The notes under the pieces are model-generated. The model ran no database searches. It saw only the letters and a list, made by a program, of their open reading frames with translations, and was not told where the DNA came from. This document shows positions 16,451-24,033 of a stretch of 56,790 bases of DNA, piece by piece. Source of the stretch: Alphaproteobacteria bacterium. GTDB lineage: Bacteria; Pseudomonadota; Alphaproteobacteria; JAEULC01. How positions within the stretch are numbered: position 1 is the stretch's first letter; the number at the start of each line of letters is the position of its first letter. The DNA lies in NCBI GenBank assembly GCA_020851015.1, contig JADZDN010000312.1, positions 1 to 56,790 of the forward strand, in the 5' to 3' direction. The position numbers were made by a program, and so were the translations under genes.

Positions 16451-17476
16451 TTGACCGCCGACATCAACGAAAATGAACCCAAGCCGCGGTGTGACGAAAT
16501 GATGCAACGAGACCTGATTTCCCGCGCCATGGAACCAGCCCGCGCCGACGACCGGCCCGACCTGGTGGAACGAGCGGCGCAGCAGGCGGCAGAAGGACAG
16601 GCCGGCGCGAAGCGCGCGGTGATCCACGAACTCTGGGCCGACCAGCCGATCGACGGCGCCGCGCCGGCGGCAGCCGCCGCCGCTGCCACGGCCGCCGCGG
16701 CACGACCGGCCATGGCGGCCGCGCCGTCATCCAAGACCTCGCGCGGTGGAAACCTGCAGTCGATCGACTGGGGCAAGCTTCGGCTGGGCGGCTTGATCGT
16801 GCCGAACGCCGAGCCGACCCGCGTGACCGAGGAATTCCGCATCATCAAGCGCCCGCTGATCGCGCTGGCCGGCGACCGGTCGAGCGAGCGCGCGCCGCGC
16901 AGCAACATCATCATGGTGTCGAGCTCGAAGCCCCGCGAGGGCAAGACCTACGTGGCGATCAACCTGGCGATGAGCCTGGCGTCCGAGCGCGACATGAACG
17001 TGCTGCTGATCGACGCGGACTGCCATCACCCCTCGATCCCCGACCGGCTCGGCATCAAGGCCGAACGCGGCTTGCTCGACGTCTTGCAGGATCGCCAGCT
17101 CGACCTCGGCGACGTCCTGATTCGCACGGATTGCCCGAATCTCACGGTCCTTCCATCCGGCAAGCGCGTGCCGGAGACCACGGAAATCCTCGCCAGCCAG
17201 CGCATGGCCGATCTGATGAACGAGATTTCCCAGCGGTATCGCGACCGGATCGTCGTGATCGACACGCCCCCCATCCTGTCCACCAGCGAGGCCAGCGTGT
17301 TGGCGCGCCAGGTGGGGCAGGTCGTCTTCGTCGTCGAGGCCCATTCCACCGGGGCTTCGGTGGTCCAGGAAGGCGTCAGCCTGATCAGCGTCTGCCCCCA
17401 TATCTCCGTCGTGCTGAACAAGCGCGAAGTGGGCACCGACGACGGCACGTTCGGGGGCTACAACTACTACGGCTGA
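16451..17476 (+). CDS. Tyrosine autokinase (BY-kinase), exopolysaccharide/PEP-CTERM locus type
   Basis: The 341-residue cytoplasmic kinase has Walker A (SSKPREGKT, about 158-166), Walker A' (VLLIDADCHHPSIPDRLG, about 184-201) and Walker B (VVIDTPPIL, about 258-266). It ends in a tyrosine cluster (GGYNYYG), the usual autophosphorylation tail. Residues 60-100 form an Ala-rich linker. It pairs with the Wzz-like protein 12 bases upstream to control export. The frame starts at a TTG (16451); an ATG at 16499 is an alternative that removes 16 residues. Confidence 0.92.
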   Translation: MTADINENEPKPRCDEMMQRDLISRAMEPARADDRPDLVERAAQQAAEGQAGAKRAVIHELWADQPIDGAAPAAAAAAATAAAARPAMAAAPSSKTSRGGNLQSIDWGKLRLGGLIVPNAEPTRVTEEFRIIKRPLIALAGDRSSERAPRSNIIMVSSSKPREGKTYVAINLAMSLASERDMNVLLIDADCHHPSIPDRLGIKAERGLLDVLQDRQLDLGDVLIRTDCPNLTVLPSGKRVPETTEILASQRMADLMNEISQRYRDRIVVIDTPPILSTSEASVLARQVGQVVFVVEAHSTGASVVQEGVSLISVCPHISVVLNKREVGTDDGTFGGYNYYG

Positions 17477-17509
17477 GGGGCGCAGCCTCAAGCGCGCCAG
17501 GCACGACCA

Positions 17510-17523
17510 TGGCAATTTTGCCA
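17510..17523. promoter_or_regulatory. Inverted repeat TGGCAA-TT-TTGCCA
   Basis: A perfect 6-2-6 inverted repeat in the 162-base gap between the kinase and the outer-membrane protein genes. The first half resembles a -24 box but the spacing to a GC is wrong for sigma-54, so it is noted only as a possible operator. Confidence 0.3.
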
Positions 17524-17638
17524 CGGCCGGCTGCGGGAAGGGCACAGATGCGGATCAACGCCCTTTTTGCTTTTGCGGAACCTTTGATTATCAAATAGAT
17601 ACAAGGCAGCTTCTGGGCATTCCAGGGAGCCGCTACGT

Positions 17639-19423
17639 TTGTCTCTTAGTAATTTGGGTGTTACAAGAGATTCCATGGGACTTGGTTTCGCGACCTCTCC
17701 CGACCCAGGCTGTCGCACGCGGCATCGCCGGTCTGAACAACGCTGGCGAGCACACACATGCGGCACCCGTGTCGACGGTGGCGGACCGCCGGACTCCGTG
17801 TGGAGCGTCCGGTGGCGTCGCGCGGCCTTTTTGGGACCCCTCCTTCAGGGAGCGATCCTGTTCGCCGGCATGGGCGTGGCAATTGCGCCAGCGATGGCGC
17901 AACGCCCGGACGCAGCTTCCGTCCAGCCGACAATCACGACGACGCAGGGATTGAGCGCGACCACGCCGAGCGCCGTCCTGGCGTCGCCGATCAACGGGCT
18001 CGTCGTGGGACCTGCGGCCGTGATCCGCCCGCAATTCCTGTTCGACCCGCGTATCGGCGTCTCGCAGTCGTTCACCGACAACGCCAACGGCGGTCCGCCT
18101 TTCCTGCGTCGGATGGACACGTACACGACGGCGGAGCCGGGGGCGCTGCTCGATTTCACCAGCGCGCATCATCGCTTCATCGCCGACTACACGCTCACCA
18201 AGCGCTGGTACTACGACAACGAGGATCTCAATACCCTGCAGCAGTCCTTGGCCACGTTCAGCCAGTCGGAGCTGGTGGACGGACTGTTCTTCGTCGACAC
18301 GCAGGTGGCGTTGCAGGACGGCACGCTTAACGAGCTGGGGAGCGTGTCGGCGGACCCGACGGTGCAGTTCAAGAACAACAGCACGACCGTGCTGACCGCG
18401 AGCGGGTCGCCGTATTTTCGCTACAGCCTCGAGAACCTGGCGAATTTCGAGACGCGGTATCGCTATGGCCGGTCGGCTTCGCTGGACGGCGGGACGCAGA
18501 ATTCGGAGACGCATCAGTTCACCCAGAACATCGCGTCGGGCTCGGAATTCCAGACGTTCATCTGGGGCGCGACGTTCGACCACGGCAAGACCGACTTTTC
18601 GGGCCAGGCGGCGATCGGTCCCACCGGCGACCGGACGATGCAGAACTATCTGGGCGTGTTCAGCGCCGAGGTCCCCGTCAATCGCGAGTTTTCCCTCGCG
18701 GCCTCCGCCGGCTACGAGCGCATCGAGGACGCAACGCTCGATGACCAACCGGACGGGCCGATCTGGTCGGTGGGTTTCCGCTATCGCCCAGGTCCGCGCA
18801 CGACATTGCAGCTCGCCTATGGCGACCGCTACGACCGCCGCCGCGTGTCGGGCGGGTTCTCGTACTTGATCTCCCCGCGCTCGTCCTTCGAGTTCAGCTA
18901 CGGAACCAATGTGCGCTCCACGACGCCGACGAGCAGCAACTCCGTTGCCTTCCTCGCGCCCGACGGGTTCGGCAACCTGGTCGACGTTCGAACCGGGCAG
19001 GGACTTTCCTTCAGCGATTCGATCTTCGGGCTTACCTCGGCGTCATTCATTGTGGACCGTTTCGAATCGCGGCTGACCTTGGGCCACGACAACGCCACCT
19101 CGACCATCTCGGCCTACCGCGAATCGCGCACGGGCAGCAACAGCCAATCCGATCAGACGTCTTATGGCGCCACCTATGGCTACACCCGGTCGCTCAGCGC
19201 CTATCTGCGCATGGGATTCAACATCGGCGCGGCGTTCACCAAGACGGACAGCAATCCCGAGCGCGAGGACCTGACGATCACCGGCGGCGGGTCGCTCGAC
19301 TACAGCTTCAGCGACTCGCTCACCGGGACGCTCGGCTACAGGTACTTCGACCGCGACTCCAATTCGTCCGGCAACAATCTGCGCGAGAACCTGATCACCG
19401 CCGGCATCAGGAAGGCGTTCTGA
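17639..19423 (+). CDS. Outer-membrane beta-barrel protein, PEP-CTERM system associated
   Basis: The 594-residue reading has a long Arg-rich N-terminus (1-58), then a signal-peptide-like hydrophobic segment (about 62-84) ending APAMA-QRPD. The body is rich in alternating aromatic and polar strands (RYRYGRSAS, GFRYRPGPRTTLQLAYG) and closes with Phe (AGIRKAF), as outer-membrane barrels do. In PEP-CTERM/EPS loci a protein of this kind lies between kinase and ATPase and is thought to help export the polymer. The TTG at 17639 has AGGGAG nine bases before it, but a later start (ATG 17675 or GTG 17798) would put the signal peptide nearer the N-terminus, so the start is uncertain. Confidence 0.85.
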   Translation: MSLSNLGVTRDSMGLGFATSPDPGCRTRHRRSEQRWRAHTCGTRVDGGGPPDSVWSVRWRRAAFLGPLLQGAILFAGMGVAIAPAMAQRPDAASVQPTITTTQGLSATTPSAVLASPINGLVVGPAAVIRPQFLFDPRIGVSQSFTDNANGGPPFLRRMDTYTTAEPGALLDFTSAHHRFIADYTLTKRWYYDNEDLNTLQQSLATFSQSELVDGLFFVDTQVALQDGTLNELGSVSADPTVQFKNNSTTVLTASGSPYFRYSLENLANFETRYRYGRSASLDGGTQNSETHQFTQNIASGSEFQTFIWGATFDHGKTDFSGQAAIGPTGDRTMQNYLGVFSAEVPVNREFSLAASAGYERIEDATLDDQPDGPIWSVGFRYRPGPRTTLQLAYGDRYDRRRVSGGFSYLISPRSSFEFSYGTNVRSTTPTSSNSVAFLAPDGFGNLVDVRTGQGLSFSDSIFGLTSASFIVDRFESRLTLGHDNATSTISAYRESRTGSNSQSDQTSYGATYGYTRSLSAYLRMGFNIGAAFTKTDSNPEREDLTITGGGSLDYSFSDSLTGTLGYRYFDRDSNSSGNNLRENLITAGIRKAF

Positions 19424-19480
19424 TGTCGCGGCAAGTGCCGGTCCTCCACGTGCCGGCCGCGACGCGTTAGGCCGCATGCC

Positions 19481-20599
19481 ATGTACGCGAAACATTTCGG
19501 ATTCACGGCCGACCCGTTCCAGCTGACGGCCGACCAGAAGCTGTTCTATCGCAGCAGCGGCCACGGCAAGGCGCTGGCCTATCTGAGCTACGGCATTTCG
19601 CAGGGCGAGGGCTTCATCGTCGTGACCGGCGAGGTGGGCGCCGGCAAGACGACGATCATCCAGTATCTGCTGGACCACCTCGACCGCGACAAATACGTCG
19701 CCGCCCAGATCGTCACCACCAGCCTGCGCGGCGACGACATGATCCAGGCGATCGCGACATCGTTCGGCCTGACGGTGACGAACTGGCAGAAGGCCGCGGT
19801 GCTGCGTCAGCTCGAGCAGTTCCTCATCGAAACGCGCCGCCGCGGCAAGCGGTCGGTGCTGGTGGTCGACGAGTGCCAGAACCTGAGTTTCGAGGCGGTC
19901 GAAGAGCTGCGCATGCTGTCGAACTTCCAGCTCGACAACCGGCCGCTGCTGCAAAGCTTCCTGGTCGGCCAGCCGCAGTTCCGCCACATCCTTTCCAGCC
20001 CGGACCTCGAGCAGCTCCGCCAGCGCGTGACGGCATCCTGCCATCTTGGGCCGATGACCGAGGCGGAAACCAAGGAGTACATCGAGCATCGCCTGCGGTC
20101 GGTCGGCTGGAATGGCAAGCCGTCCTTCTCGCCCGATGCGCATGCCGCGATTTTCCACGACACCGATGGCGTTCCGCGCCGGATCAACCGCTTGTGCAGT
20201 CGCGTGCTGCTGGCTTGCTGCCTTGACCAGTTGACCGCCGTGGACGGCAAGCTGGTGACCCAGACGGCCCAGGATCTGGCGCGCGAACTTGGGGTGCCGG
20301 CCGAAAGCCATGGGACGCCCCCCGCACCGCCGACCCCGTCCCCGCTACCGGCGACGAACGTCCCGCCAGCGGCTTCCGCGCCGGCAGGGGCGGCGGCCCC
20401 GGCACCAGGCGTGGCCCGTTCGACGACCGCCCCGGCCGCCGCGAACGGCGTCGACCACGCGCCCGAGGTCAACGGCACCCGGGTCGCGCAGCGCCTCGCG
20501 CAAGTCGAAGATCGTTTGGAACGTATCGAGAACATCGCCGAGCGCCTCCACGTCGCGTCGAAGGCCTTGGCGGAGAAGTTGCGCTCCGGCACCGCCTGA
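19481..20599 (+). CDS. XrtA/PEP-CTERM locus-associated ATPase (ExeA-like AAA protein)
   Basis: The 372-residue protein opens with MYAKHFGFTADPFQLT, the standard start of the ExeA/GspA-type AAA family, and has Walker A GEVGAGKT (about 50-57) and Walker B VLVVDECQNL (about 126-135). A Pro/Ala-rich linker (about 275-325) leads to a short C-terminal coiled coil. In PEP-CTERM loci this ATPase sits with the chain-length protein and autokinase. It is the last gene of the co-directional set before the two PEP-CTERM structural genes. Confidence 0.9.
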   Translation: MYAKHFGFTADPFQLTADQKLFYRSSGHGKALAYLSYGISQGEGFIVVTGEVGAGKTTIIQYLLDHLDRDKYVAAQIVTTSLRGDDMIQAIATSFGLTVTNWQKAAVLRQLEQFLIETRRRGKRSVLVVDECQNLSFEAVEELRMLSNFQLDNRPLLQSFLVGQPQFRHILSSPDLEQLRQRVTASCHLGPMTEAETKEYIEHRLRSVGWNGKPSFSPDAHAAIFHDTDGVPRRINRLCSRVLLACCLDQLTAVDGKLVTQTAQDLARELGVPAESHGTPPAPPTPSPLPATNVPPAASAPAGAAAPAPGVARSTTAPAAANGVDHAPEVNGTRVAQRLAQVEDRLERIENIAERLHVASKALAEKLRSGTA

Positions 20600-20738
20600 A
20601 AGGCATCGCACCGCCCCTGCGCCTCTCCGGATGCTGTCAGGAACGCTTTACAGCCGGATGGCCTGTTCGTTTACATTTCCTCCATCAGCCGCGGCGCTGA
20701 TTCTGCCTAATCAATTGATCTTGCTGCAGTTTAGGCGG

Positions 20739-20754
20739 TGGCACATGGGTTGCA
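20739..20754 (+). promoter_or_regulatory. Sigma-54 (-24/-12) promoter of PEP-CTERM gene 1
   Basis: TGGCAC-ATGGG-TTGCA matches the RpoN consensus TGGCAC-N5-TTGCW at every fixed base. It lies 62 bases upstream of the PEP-CTERM gene start, a normal distance. PEP-CTERM genes in other bacteria are known to be under sigma-54 with the PrsK/PrsR two-component pair. No prsK or prsR gene is in this window. Confidence 0.88.
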
Positions 20755-20816
20755 GTCCTTACGCCCGACCGCCCGGCACGGAGCTGGGCGTTGATGTGGG
20801 TCCAAGGGAGATGACG

Positions 20817-21449
20817 ATGTCGATGAAGATGAAGCTGCTGGCCGCCGTTGCGGTGTTGGGTGGGATCGCCGGGATGGCTGCCGATGCGTCGGCCTCCACG
20901 TCCTTCCTGCTGGGCACGCCGGGCGTGTCGCAGACGCTGGGCTCGGGCTGGGGCACGCTGAGCGGCCAGCTCGATGCGACGTTCTCGATCAACAATCCGC
21001 AGAGCGGGTTGGCGTTTTCGCTGAATCCGGGCGAGATTTCGCTGTCGTACGGGTTCGGCAACGTGACGCTGAACGAACAGGACATCAGCAGTGACGAAAC
21101 CAACAACCTGTTCGTCACCTACACCTTCAACTTCGACCTGCCGACCAACCAGAACGTGCAGGTTTCGACCACGGGCGTCGCGACCGTCGGCCCGGTCAGC
21201 GATGCCGGGACGGACCTCGTTATCGACTTCAGCCCCGTGCAGGTTAACTTCGGCGTCGGCGGCAGCTTCTTCGTCAGCGTCGCGGACATGAGCTTCAACA
21301 CGAACCAGGCCGGCCGCAACTTCCAGCCTGGGACGTTCTCGGTGCAGCTCATCTCCGACTCGCAGAACGTGCCGGAGCCGATGACCCTCGGCCTGCTGGG
21401 CGCCGGCCTGCTGGGCATGGGCATCGCGGCTCGTCGTCGCCGCTCGTAA
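20817..21449 (+). CDS. PEP-CTERM sorting domain protein 1
   Basis: The 210-residue precursor has an Sec signal peptide (about 1-26, ending ASA-STSF) and a C-terminal PEP-CTERM segment at 185-210: VPEPMTLGLLGAGLLGMG, then a basic ARRRRS tail. Exosortase cuts this kind of tail and the mature protein goes to the surface or extracellular matrix with exopolysaccharide. The body is low in Cys and rich in Asn/Ser/Thr beta strands. Of three close ATGs, the one at 20817 has AAGGGAG at six bases. It is a paralog of the next gene, and has its own sigma-54 promoter and terminator. Confidence 0.93.
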   Translation: MSMKMKLLAAVAVLGGIAGMAADASASTSFLLGTPGVSQTLGSGWGTLSGQLDATFSINNPQSGLAFSLNPGEISLSYGFGNVTLNEQDISSDETNNLFVTYTFNFDLPTNQNVQVSTTGVATVGPVSDAGTDLVIDFSPVQVNFGVGGSFFVSVADMSFNTNQAGRNFQPGTFSVQLISDSQNVPEPMTLGLLGAGLLGMGIAARRRRS

Positions 21450-21486
21450 CTCTCTTCAAGACCGCGCACGTAGCGCTCGTTAGAGT

Positions 21487-21523
21487 CGGGCGGGTCCCTC
21501 CGGGGCCCGCCCGATCTCTTTTT
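21487..21523 (+). terminator. Terminator after PEP-CTERM gene 1
   Basis: A GC-rich stem (CGGGCGGG-CCC with GGG-CCCGCCCG) is followed by ATCTCTTTTT, 38 bases past the stop. Confidence 0.85.
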
Positions 21524-21675
21524 GGGACTTCCCAAAATTCCTCGTCATTCCAATAGCGTGGAGTCTGCCAGGGGTAAAATACCTGTTTTGAAAATTGGAC
21601 AGCCGCGCTATACGCCACAAGGTTGAATTGGCGACAAGGCCGAGTAACTCATTGAAAATACTCAGATCCTGCGAC

Positions 21676-21691
21676 TGGCACGCTGCTTGCT
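21676..21691 (+). promoter_or_regulatory. Sigma-54 (-24/-12) promoter of PEP-CTERM gene 2
   Basis: TGGCAC-GCTGC-TTGCT is again a full match to the RpoN consensus, 64 bases upstream of the start at 21756. It is almost the same distance as in gene 1. Confidence 0.88.
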
Positions 21692-21755
21692 CTCTATGAT
21701 CCGACTTCCCGCGTGACAGGGTGTCCCGCGGCATGAGGGGAAAGTGGAGAGGCAG

Positions 21756-22394
21756 ATGACGTTCAACAAGAAACTCCTTGGCCTGGCGGTCGGCACGACG
21801 CTGGGACTGGGCTTCGCGGCCGGCGCGGACGCCGCGACGACGTTCAGGCTCGGTTCGCCCGGCGTGTCGATGAGCGTCGGCAACGGCTATGGCGACGGCT
21901 CCGGCCAGCTCGACGTCGAGTTCAACCACAATTCGAACAACAACCTGCAGTTTTCGCTGAATCCAGGCAACACCCGGAACATCGATCTCGGCTCCATTCG
22001 TCTCGAGGAAGATGACATCTCGAGCTCCGAGACCGACGGCCTGGGCATCACCTATACGTTCCATCTGGTGCTGCCGGACGACATCGACACGGCCCTCATC
22101 GCCGTGGTCGGGACCGTGCTGGGCGCCGTTGATGACCCGGGTGCAGGCGGCGGCGCGAACGACTACACGATCAACTTCTCGGCCATCACCGTCGACTTTG
22201 GCAACGGTGGGCAGTACCGGATCGACATCAACGATATCGCCTTCAACGATACCGAGACGCAGGACGTGAACGGCACCATCACGCTCCTGTCCGACTCGCG
22301 CCCGACCAGCAGCGTCCCCGAGCCGATGACGCTCGGCCTCCTGGGCGCCGGGCTGCTCGGCCTGGGCGCGGCGGCCCGGCGCCGCCGGTCGTAG
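21756..22394 (+). CDS. PEP-CTERM sorting domain protein 2
   Basis: The 212-residue precursor has a signal peptide (about 1-26, ending ADA) and a C-terminal PEP-CTERM segment at 187-212 (VPEPMTLGLLGAGLLGLG, then ARRRRS). The mature part matches PEP-CTERM protein 1 along its length, for example FRLGSPGVSMSVGNGYG against FLLGTPGVSQTLGSGWG. It is a tandem duplicate with a more acidic, Asp-rich middle. GGAGAGGCAG precedes the ATG. It has its own sigma-54 promoter and terminator, so the two copies can be set independently. Confidence 0.93.
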   Translation: MTFNKKLLGLAVGTTLGLGFAAGADAATTFRLGSPGVSMSVGNGYGDGSGQLDVEFNHNSNNNLQFSLNPGNTRNIDLGSIRLEEDDISSSETDGLGITYTFHLVLPDDIDTALIAVVGTVLGAVDDPGAGGGANDYTINFSAITVDFGNGGQYRIDINDIAFNDTETQDVNGTITLLSDSRPTSSVPEPMTLGLLGAGLLGLGAAARRRRS

Positions 22395-22427
22395 CCTCCA
22401 ACTACAGCGCGTCAGGCGCTCGAACGA

Positions 22428-22463
22428 TCGGGCGGGCCTGCAAGGGTCCGCCCGAACCGTTTT
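22428..22463 (+). terminator. Terminator after PEP-CTERM gene 2
   Basis: A TCGGGCGG...CCGCCCGA stem is followed by ACCGTTTT, 33 bases past the stop. Sequence and position mirror the terminator after the first paralog, so it was probably duplicated with the gene. Confidence 0.75.
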
Positions 22464-22635
22464 GCGGCCACGCCGTCCTGCGCGATGAAGGGGCGGAGAG
22501 GGGCAACAGGCCGGCGTCCAGGGCGAGGTAGGTCCGCGCGCTTCGCGCCGTCGCCGAGCCCGAGGCGAACGTGCCGCTGCTGTTACAGCCCTGGAGCTAT
22601 TCGACCCATCGGCAGGTAGCGGGGCATGTTCAAGG

Positions 22636-23895
22636 CTAGCTGGTCAGACCGGCGATCGGCAGGAAATCCACCGGTTGGCCCGGGATGACCCGGGTCGTTG
22701 GCTCGTCGAGTACCACAAAGCCCTGGGTTTGCGCGGCGGCGGCCAGCATCGCGGCACCCTGCTTGTCCAGCAACCGGACGCGGGTAACCCCTCCTTCCGG
22801 CGCGGCCAGTTCGCCGAACAGAAATTCCCGGCGGCCGGGTTTCTTCTCGAACGCGAAGTCGGCCGCCAGGCGAAGGCTTGGCGCTGGCCCTTCGATCGCG
22901 CCGGACAGGCGCGATACAACCGTCCGGCCAAGGGCGACAAAGGCAACCAGCGCCGCAACGGGATTTCCCGGCAATGACAGGATCGGGCAGGCATCGATAT
23001 CGCCGATGCCGATCGGCTTGCCCGGCTTCATGGCGATCCGCCAGAGGTCGAGCGTTCCGCGGCGCTTGATGACCGCTGTCAGGTGATCCTCGCTGCCCAC
23101 GGACATGCCGCCAGACGTCAGGATGAGATCGTGATCGCCGGCGGCGGTCCGCAGCGCGCCTTCGATGTCGCGCGGGCTGTCCGACAGGATTCCCTTGTCC
23201 GTCACGACGCAACCCAGGCCCGACAGCAGTCCGTTCAAAAGCAGGCGGTTGGCGTCCCAGATCTCTCCCGGCTGGAGATCGGTCCCGGGCTCGCGAACCT
23301 CGTCTCCTGTCGAGAACAGCGCAACCTTGAGGCAGGCGAACACGCTGACCCGGCTATATCCGATCGCTGCCGCCAGCGCGATGTCCTGCGGTCGCAGACG
23401 AATTCCCGCGCGCAGCGCGATTTGTCCCGCCGCTACGTCGCTGGCGCGGCGACGCAGGTGGTTCTTGAACCCGTCGAGGGGCGGCAGCAGAACGGCGCCG
23501 TCACGGGACCTGCAGTATTCCTGCATCAAGACGAAGTCGGCCCCGGACGGCAGCGGCGCGCCCGTCAGGATTTGAGCCGCTGCGCCGGGACCAATCGGCG
23601 TGTTCAATGGATGGCCGGCGGCGGCACGGCCAATGACGCGCAGCCGGACCGGTGTCGTTGGAGAAAGATCCGCCCGGCGAACCGCGTAGCCGTCCACCGC
23701 GGCGCAATCGTGGGGCGGAACGTCGATCCTGGAAGCCAGGTCCTGCGCGAGGATTCGATTGCCCGCGGAGGCTAGCGGCACCTCCTCCGGCTCGACGATA
23801 CGCGCGACCTGCTGGCCAACCAGGATCCGGGCGTCCGCGAGGGTGGCAAGCGCCGGAGCTCCCGGCAACTCTGTCTTCGTCTCCGCGATTGCCAT
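22636..23895 (-). CDS. moeA: Molybdopterin molybdotransferase MoeA
   Basis: The 419-residue protein has the MoeA motifs: PHDCAAVDGYAV in the N-terminal part, LTSGGMSVGSEDH and MKPGKPIGIG in the central MPT-binding domain, and LSLPGNPVAAL after it. It inserts molybdate into adenylylated molybdopterin to finish the cofactor. It is divergent from an aldehyde dehydrogenase gene and about 3.6 kb from xdhA, whose product needs this cofactor. An 18-base palindromic element lies 22 bases upstream of its ATG. In-frame codons upstream of 23895 run through the divergent promoter and are not used. Confidence 0.93.
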   Translation of the reverse strand: MAIAETKTELPGAPALATLADARILVGQQVARIVEPEEVPLASAGNRILAQDLASRIDVPPHDCAAVDGYAVRRADLSPTTPVRLRVIGRAAAGHPLNTPIGPGAAAQILTGAPLPSGADFVLMQEYCRSRDGAVLLPPLDGFKNHLRRRASDVAAGQIALRAGIRLRPQDIALAAAIGYSRVSVFACLKVALFSTGDEVREPGTDLQPGEIWDANRLLLNGLLSGLGCVVTDKGILSDSPRDIEGALRTAAGDHDLILTSGGMSVGSEDHLTAVIKRRGTLDLWRIAMKPGKPIGIGDIDACPILSLPGNPVAALVAFVALGRTVVSRLSGAIEGPAPSLRLAADFAFEKKPGRREFLFGELAAPEGGVTRVRLLDKQGAAMLAAAAQTQGFVVLDEPTTRVIPGQPVDFLPIAGLTS

Positions 23896-23916
23896 GTCCC
23901 ACCATCGCCTGGCCGA

Positions 23917-23934
23917 TATACCCCACGGAATATA
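23917..23934. promoter_or_regulatory. Shared palindromic element, copy A (upstream of moeA)
   Basis: TATACCCCACGGAATATA agrees with copy C (25717-25734) at 14 of 18 positions. It lies 22 bases before the moeA start, within the moeA/aldehyde dehydrogenase divergent gap. It may be an operator or may overlap a -10 box. Confidence 0.5.
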
Positions 23935-23979
23935 GCGGGGCCGCGACGGCTTCGAAAGCCGCCAGGGTTGACGTATCGT

Positions 23980-23998
23980 TATATCCAGTCGAATATTA
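23980..23998. promoter_or_regulatory. Shared palindromic element, copy B (upstream of first aldehyde dehydrogenase)
   Basis: TATATCCAGTCGAATATTA agrees with copy C at 13 of 18 positions and lies 36 bases before the first aldehyde dehydrogenase start. Confidence 0.45.
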
Positions 23999-24033
23999 CG
24001 CTTGCGGATGGAACAAGCACGTGGAGGAGACAC

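Noticed and set aside
17604..17619. AGGCAG-N5-GGGCA as a sigma-54 site before the barrel protein
   Set aside because: The GG-N10-GC spacing is right but most other consensus bases differ.
22500..22635. Plus-strand reading ending LLLQPWSYSTHRQVAGHV after the second terminator
   Set aside because: It looks slightly protein-like but is short, has no start and matches nothing I know.
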